8,731 bases of DNA from Alphaproteobacteria bacterium (GTDB lineage Bacteria > Pseudomonadota > Alphaproteobacteria > Kiloniellales > J153): the NCBI GenBank assembly GCA_003693905.1, contig RFLL01000178.1, forward strand, positions 1 through 8,731, read 5' to 3'. Positions within the stretch are counted from its first letter, which is position 1, and each line of letters begins with the position of its first letter. The notes beneath the pieces were generated by a model, which searched no databases, was not told where the DNA came from, and saw only the letters and a program-made list of their open reading frames with translations. The translations under genes and the position numbers were made by a program. Below, piece by piece: positions 5,399-8,731 of this stretch.

Positions 5399-5420
5399 GC
5401 CCCCAATATAAAACAAGGGA
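5399..5420 (+). repeat. Direct repeat in the dctP leader, copy containing the ribosome-binding site
   Basis: This second copy of the repeat runs into AAGGGAGG (5415-5422), the ribosome-binding site of dctP 8 nt before its ATG. It also contains a TATAAA-like string (5407-5413) that is too close to the start codon to be an ordinary -10 box. Confidence 0.6.
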
Positions 5421-5430
5421 GGCAGCCATA

Positions 5431-6480
5431 ATGACAAAAAGGCGTGATTTCCTCAAAAAAGCCGGCGCTGCGACCGCCGGTGCCGTCGCCGCCACGACGA
5501 TCAGCGCTCCTTACGTGAAGGCGCAGAAGACGATCCGATGGCGTCTTCAGACCTATGCCGGTCCGGCCCTGGCAGAACACGTCATCAAACCATCCATCGA
5601 AGCCTTCAACAAGGTGGCGAACGGGGAAATGGTGATCGAGCTCTATACGGCCGATCAGCTTGTCCCTCACGGAGAATTGTTCCGGGCACTGCAAAGCGGA
5701 ACGATCGATGCCGTGCAGAGCGACGACGATTCGATCGCGGCGCCCGTCGACGTGGCGGTCTTTGCCGCGTACTTCCCGTTTGCATCGCGTTACAGCCTCG
5801 ACGTGCCCGTGCTGTGGCACTGGTACGGACTGAAGGAGATCTGGGAAGAAGCCTACGGCGAGGTGGAAAACGTCACCTGGTTGAGCATGGGCGCCTGGGA
5901 CCCGTGCAACTTCGCCACCACCCGGCCGATCCGCAGCGTCGAAGACTTCAAGGGGCTGCGCATGTACATGTTCCCCACCGGGGGCCGGTTCATGCGCCAG
6001 TTCGGCGTCATTCCGGTGTCGCTGCCCTATGAAGATGTCGAAGTGGCGATTCAGACCGGCGAGCTCGACGGTGTCGCGTGGTCCGGCATCACCGAGGATT
6101 ACACCGTCGGCTGGGCGGACGTGACCAAGTACTACCTGACCAACCCGATTTCCGGTGCCTGGGCGGGGTCCTACTTCGTCAACACCGAATCGTGGAATGC
6201 GGTGCCCGAACACCTGAAACAGTTGTTCAATCTGTGCATCGACAGCTCGCACTACTATCGCCAGCACTGGTACTGGTGGGGCGAGGCGTACTACCGGACC
6301 ACGGGCGGCAAGCTGGAGCTGACCTCGATCCCGGCGGAAGAATGGAAGGTGGTCGAGGACGCGGCGCTCAAGTTCTGGGACGAAATCGCCGCCAAGAGTC
6401 CGCGCAACGCCAAGGTGGTGAACATCCTGAAGGAATACGCCAAGACCATGGAGAAGGCCGGTCCTCCGTATCGCTACTAG
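5431..6480 (+). CDS. dctP: TRAP transporter solute receptor, DctP family, Tat-exported
   Basis: This 349-aa periplasmic receptor of a tripartite TRAP transporter binds an organic acid and delivers it to DctQM. The N-terminus MTKRRDFLKKAG is a twin-arginine (Tat) motif, followed by a hydrophobic stretch and a likely cleavage near AQ (31-32). Folded export is known for several DctP receptors with this motif. DctP features include LYTADQLVPHGELFRALQSGTID (71-93), DFKGLRMYMFPTGG (172-185), where R177 is in the position of the conserved ligand-binding arginine, and AIQTGELDGVAWSG (206-219). It resembles the FcbT1/TakP-like group, but the substrate cannot be assigned. The ATG at 5431 follows AAGGGAGG by 8 nt; an upstream ATG at 5386 would add 15 residues ahead of the Tat motif and lacks a site. 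The membrane subunits follow after an unusually long 479-bp gap. Confidence 0.93.
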   Translation: MTKRRDFLKKAGAATAGAVAATTISAPYVKAQKTIRWRLQTYAGPALAEHVIKPSIEAFNKVANGEMVIELYTADQLVPHGELFRALQSGTIDAVQSDDDSIAAPVDVAVFAAYFPFASRYSLDVPVLWHWYGLKEIWEEAYGEVENVTWLSMGAWDPCNFATTRPIRSVEDFKGLRMYMFPTGGRFMRQFGVIPVSLPYEDVEVAIQTGELDGVAWSGITEDYTVGWADVTKYYLTNPISGAWAGSYFVNTESWNAVPEHLKQLFNLCIDSSHYYRQHWYWWGEAYYRTTGGKLELTSIPAEEWKVVEDAALKFWDEIAAKSPRNAKVVNILKEYAKTMEKAGPPYRY

Positions 6481-6550
6481 TAGAACGGGTCCGGCAAACC
6501 CCGGAAGCGATGCGGTCAGTTTCCCGATGGCTTGACGGGGAATGAGATCC

Positions 6551-6606
6551 GGCAAGGGGATGAGCGCAGCCGCCGTCGATCAGGTGTCTTGTGACATCCC
6601 CTTGCC
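6551..6606 (+). terminator. 12-bp perfect inverted repeat downstream of dctP
   Basis: GGCAAGGGGATG (6551-6562) pairs exactly with CATCCCCTTGCC (6595-6606) around a 32-nt loop. An outer perfect 8-bp pair, CCGGCAAA (6491-6498) and TTTGCCGG (6607-6614), encloses it and abuts its right arm. CCGGCAA occurs at both 6491 and 6549, so TTGCCGG (6608-6614) could pair with either. Only TTT follows, so this is more likely a partial terminator or a 3'-end stabiliser for dctP mRNA than a full stop. Confidence 0.55.
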
Positions 6607-6729
6607 TTTGCCGGCGGGCCGGAGCGGAGGCTGTCCGGGAGGCGTTCAGGCGTTCGGAATCCTAAAAAAAAGCAACCGGAACGGGAACGGGTCTGCTGAA
6701 TCGTTGGATCGTCGGGAGATCGCGGCACA

Positions 6730-6743
6730 GGTGCCGGGGCACC
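6730..6743 (+). other. Compact hairpin in the dctP-dctQ spacer
   Basis: GGTGC (6730-6734) and GCACC (6739-6743) flank CGGG; the 14 bases GGTGCCGGGGCACC are in fact a near-complete palindrome. No U-tract follows. It could be an RNA hairpin or a protein site. Confidence 0.35.
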
Positions 6744-6770
6744 GGCCAGCACCAAAGGAGCGTTCCTGAA

Positions 6771-6783
6771 CCCGCTCGGCGGG
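6771..6783 (+). other. Second compact hairpin in the spacer
   Basis: CCCGC (6771-6775) and GCGGG (6779-6783) pair around the 3-nt loop TCG. It begins 11 nt after the orphan AAAGGAG, so it could mask that site in RNA. It is weak on its own in GC-rich DNA. Confidence 0.25.
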
Positions 6784-6918
6784 CCGCGCCCACTGTTCCG
6801 CGCGCAGATGCGGGATCGTTTCCTTCCACGCAGCCGAAGCGGGAAATCCACCAAGATCGTCGAGCGCACTGCAATCCAGAGTCTTTGTGTCGCTGATATC
6901 GAAGCGCTGCCGGGACGA

Positions 6919-6948
6919 GGGTCAATCGGACGGGGATCAATCGAACGG
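6919..6948 (+). repeat. 15-bp tandem repeat immediately before dctQ
   Basis: GGGTCAATCGGACGG (6919-6933) and GGATCAATCGAACGG (6934-6948) match at 13 of 15 bases and are directly joined. A third, degenerate unit GGGTCGACAGG (6949-6959) leads straight into the dctQ ATG. Each unit boundary presents a G-rich stretch, and the last one (GGGGG, 6947-6951) is the only ribosome-binding site candidate for dctQ. Confidence 0.55.
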
Positions 6949-6959
6949 GGGTCGACAGG

Positions 6960-7517
6960 ATGCCGAAGGCGATCGTGCTTTACGTGAAATATGTGGACGC
7001 CATCAGTCGGGCCATCGGCAAGCTCACGATGTATCTGGTGCTCGCGATGATGGGGGTGCTGCTGTTCTCATCCATATCGCGGACGTTTTTCAATCAGCCC
7101 CACATCTGGGTCGTCGAAATGGCCCAGTTCATGATGGCGGCCTACTATCTGCTCGGCGGTGCCTATTCGATGATCCTCGACGGGCACGTGCGGATGGATC
7201 TTCTCTATGGCCGATGGTCGCCGAAGCGGCGGGCCATGGCCGATTCCGTGACCTCGCTGTTCCTGATCTTCTATCTCATAGTCCTCATCATCGGCGGTAT
7301 TTCGAGCATTGAATACGCCCTGCAATACGATCAGAGAAACTACAGCGCCTGGGCGCCGCCATTGGCGCCGATCAAGATCATCATGACCGGCGGCATGGTA
7401 CTGATGCTGTTGCAGGTCATCTCGACCCTGTTCAAGGACATCGCCAAGGCCCGCGGCACCCCGATCGCCGGAGACGGCCTTGCGGAAGAAACCGCCGCAG
7501 GGGGGCCCGTCGTATGA
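6960..7517 (+). CDS. dctQ: TRAP transporter small membrane subunit, DctQ family
   Basis: This 185-aa inner-membrane protein is the 4-helix subunit that pairs with DctM to form the TRAP permease. Predicted transmembrane segments lie near 20-41, 49-72, 95-117 and 137-157. Family-typical segments include IWVVEMAQFMMAAYYLLGGAYS (49-70) and DGHVRMDLLYG (74-84). The C-terminal tail (about 160-185) is hydrophilic. The length is usual for the family. The ATG at 6960 follows GGGGG by 8 nt, a weak ribosome-binding site that overlaps a tandem repeat. The stop overlaps the dctM ATG (ATGA), so the two subunits are translationally coupled. It lies 479 bp from the receptor gene rather than directly adjacent. 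Confidence 0.92.
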   Translation: MPKAIVLYVKYVDAISRAIGKLTMYLVLAMMGVLLFSSISRTFFNQPHIWVVEMAQFMMAAYYLLGGAYSMILDGHVRMDLLYGRWSPKRRAMADSVTSLFLIFYLIVLIIGGISSIEYALQYDQRNYSAWAPPLAPIKIIMTGGMVLMLLQVISTLFKDIAKARGTPIAGDGLAEETAAGGPVV

Positions 7518-8731
7518 GTTACGAACTCATCGCCCTGTTGATGTTCTCCCTGATGATGCTGATGCTCCTGACGGGGCAGCGGGTCTTCGGGGCGATCGGC
7601 TTCGTGGCGTCGCTCTTTGCCGTCCTGCTGTGGGGCAAGGGCGGTTGGGAGATGCCGTTCAACGCCAGCTTCGTCCTGCTCAACTGGTATCCGCTTCTTA
7701 CCCTGCCGCTGTTCATCTATCTCGGCTACATGCTCTCGGAATCGCGCATCGCCGATGACCTTTACCGGATGTTTCACGTCTGGATGGGGCCGGTCAACGG
7801 CGGTCTGGCGATCGGGACGATCGGCCTCATGGTCGCGATCTCGGCCATGAACGGCCTGAGCGTGGCCGGCATGGCCATCGGCGCCAGCATCGCGCTGCCG
7901 GAAATGCTGCGGCGCAACTACGACAAGCGGATGGTTACGGGGGTGATCCAGGCCGGCAGTTCGCTTGGCATCATGGTCCCACCCAGCGTCGTGCTGGTGC
8001 TCTATGGCATGATTGCGCGCCAGCCGGTCAGCCAGTTGTGGATGGCCGGCATTTTTCCCGGTCTCCTGCTGGCCGGTCTGTTCATCGCCTATATTGCAAT
8101 CCGCTGCGCGTTGCGGCCGGAACTGGGGCCGGCACTGTCCGTCGAAGAGCGGCGGATGAGCTGGGGGGCGAAACTCCGTCTGCTCAGAGCCGGCATTCTG
8201 CCCCTGGTCATCATCTTTTCCATGACCGGGCTGTTCCTGATGGGGGTGACCAGCCTGGTCGAAAGCTCCGCCGTCGGCGCCGCGGCGGCGACGATCGCCG
8301 CCTTCGCCAAGGGGCGCCTGACGTGGCAGGTGATGCAGGACACGTTGCGCAAGACGCTCAGCGTAAGCTGCATGTTCATGTGGATCATCATGGCGGCGCT
8401 GTCCTTCGGCGCGGTGTTCGACGGCCTCGGTGCCGTCAAGGCGATCGAATCCCTGTTTATCGAGCGCTGGGGATTGAGCCCGTGGGGTGTGCTCATCATG
8501 ATGCAGATCTCGTATCTGGTGATGGGCATGTTCCTCGACGATACCGCCATGCTCATCATCGTCGCGCCGCTTTATGTGCCGCTGATCATTTCTCTCGGCT
8601 TCAATCCGATCTGGTACGGCGTGCTCTATACGATCACCTGTCAGATCGCCTACATGACGCCGCCGTTCGGATACAATCTGTTTCTGATGAAGGCGATGGC
8701 ACCGAAGGAGATCACGCTGGGCGACATCTAC
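7514..8731 (+). CDS. dctM: TRAP transporter large membrane subunit, DctM family (3' end cut by window edge)
   Basis: The frame is open for 406 codons and runs off the right edge. DctM proteins are usually about 430 aa, so only a short C-terminal piece should be missing. This is the sodium-driven translocating subunit of the TRAP permease, a polytopic membrane protein with many hydrophobic helices. The family signature GIMVPPSVVLVLYG is at 152-165. Its counterpart in the second half is GMFLDDTAMLIIVAPLYVPL (338-357), followed by GFNPIWYGVLYTITCQIAYMTPPFGYNLF (362-390). SLVESSAVGAAAA (247-259) matches the conserved acidic segment of the family. The start is set by the 4-bp overlap with dctQ. 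Confidence 0.93.
   Translation, partial: MSYELIALLMFSLMMLMLLTGQRVFGAIGFVASLFAVLLWGKGGWEMPFNASFVLLNWYPLLTLPLFIYLGYMLSESRIADDLYRMFHVWMGPVNGGLAIGTIGLMVAISAMNGLSVAGMAIGASIALPEMLRRNYDKRMVTGVIQAGSSLGIMVPPSVVLVLYGMIARQPVSQLWMAGIFPGLLLAGLFIAYIAIRCALRPELGPALSVEERRMSWGAKLRLLRAGILPLVIIFSMTGLFLMGVTSLVESSAVGAAAATIAAFAKGRLTWQVMQDTLRKTLSVSCMFMWIIMAALSFGAVFDGLGAVKAIESLFIERWGLSPWGVLIMMQISYLVMGMFLDDTAMLIIVAPLYVPLIISLGFNPIWYGVLYTITCQIAYMTPPFGYNLFLMKAMAPKEITLGDIY

Larger units (their letters stand above)
6481..6959 (+). other. Long non-coding spacer between dctP and dctQM
   Basis: These 479 bp hold no convincing gene. Open frames here (for example 6542-6769 plus strand, 6516-6869 and 6662-6940 minus strand) are short, low in recognisable motifs and arginine/proline-rich in the way of random GC-rich frames. 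What it does hold is a nested inverted-repeat block (6491-6614), an A8 tract (6664-6671), two compact hairpins (6730-6743, 6771-6783), an AAAGGAG (6754-6760) without an ATG/GTG/TTG start, and a 15-bp tandem repeat (6919-6948) just before dctQ. It may control dctQM expression separately from dctP. Confidence 0.6.

Noticed and set aside
5407..5413. TATAAA-like string as the -10 box of dctP
   Set aside because: Transcription would start about 10 nt before the ATG, inside or after the ribosome-binding site, leaving the site out of the mRNA.
5308..6555. 415-codon open frame on the minus strand
   Set aside because: It is antisense to dctP and low-complexity in composition; the sense strand encodes a full DctP receptor.
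6664..6671. A8 tract as a minus-strand intrinsic terminator
   Set aside because: On the minus strand it gives T8, but no stable hairpin precedes it and no minus-strand gene ends there.
6542..6769. 75-codon open frame in the dctP-dctQ spacer (plus strand)
   Set aside because: The G-rich stretch directly touches the ATG without proper spacing, no motif is recognised, and the frame runs through the inverted repeats.
6516..6940. Two minus-strand frames (117 and 92 codons) in the same spacer
   Set aside because: They are arginine/proline-rich without motifs and overlap each other in different frames, as expected of non-coding GC-rich DNA.

Overview
The window looks like chromosomal DNA of a GC-rich alphaproteobacterium, possibly Rhodospirillales-like. 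This is inferred from the base composition, the GTG starts, the style of the TAXI and DctP receptors and the ECF sigma/anti-sigma pair. No rRNA, tRNA, CRISPR array, insertion sequence or phage gene was found. All genes belong to recognisable families, and I see no clearly new multi-gene system. The interesting parts are mostly in the non-coding DNA.

Left part (1-1847, minus strand): a class I adenylate-forming enzyme (acyl-CoA synthetase/ligase, 518 aa) is followed 81 bp downstream by the first 69 codons of an SLC13-type permease that runs off the left edge. The two probably form one transcription unit. A 202-bp divergent region (1848-2049) separates them from a plus-strand gene. That region holds a 20-bp AT-rich dyad, two CACGTG palindromes, an ECF-like promoter candidate and a leader hairpin in front of the synthetase.

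Middle (2050-5205, plus strand): an orphan TAXI-family TRAP solute receptor with no membrane partner in view comes first. It is followed by an ECF sigma factor and its single-pass membrane anti-sigma factor, which overlap by 4 bp. A secreted cupredoxin with a complete type-1 copper ligand set (H73, C127, H132, M137) lies 95 bp after them. The sigma gene and the TAXI gene are each preceded by GGGAA-N17-CGT with identical spacing, so the sigma factor may control both itself and the receptor. This is inference.

Right part (5431-8731, plus strand): a tripartite TRAP transporter, made of a Tat-exported DctP receptor, the small DctQ subunit and the large DctM subunit (last residues cut by the window edge). 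DctQ and DctM overlap by 4 bp. dctP is separated from dctQM by an unusual 479-bp non-coding spacer rich in inverted repeats, which probably sets receptor expression relative to the permease. The leader of dctP carries a direct repeat of its own Shine-Dalgarno element.

Taken together, the window has three uptake-related systems (SLC13 permease, TAXI receptor, DctPQM) and an activating enzyme for carboxylic acids, around an envelope-stress-type regulatory module with a copper protein. The actual substrates cannot be read from the sequence.
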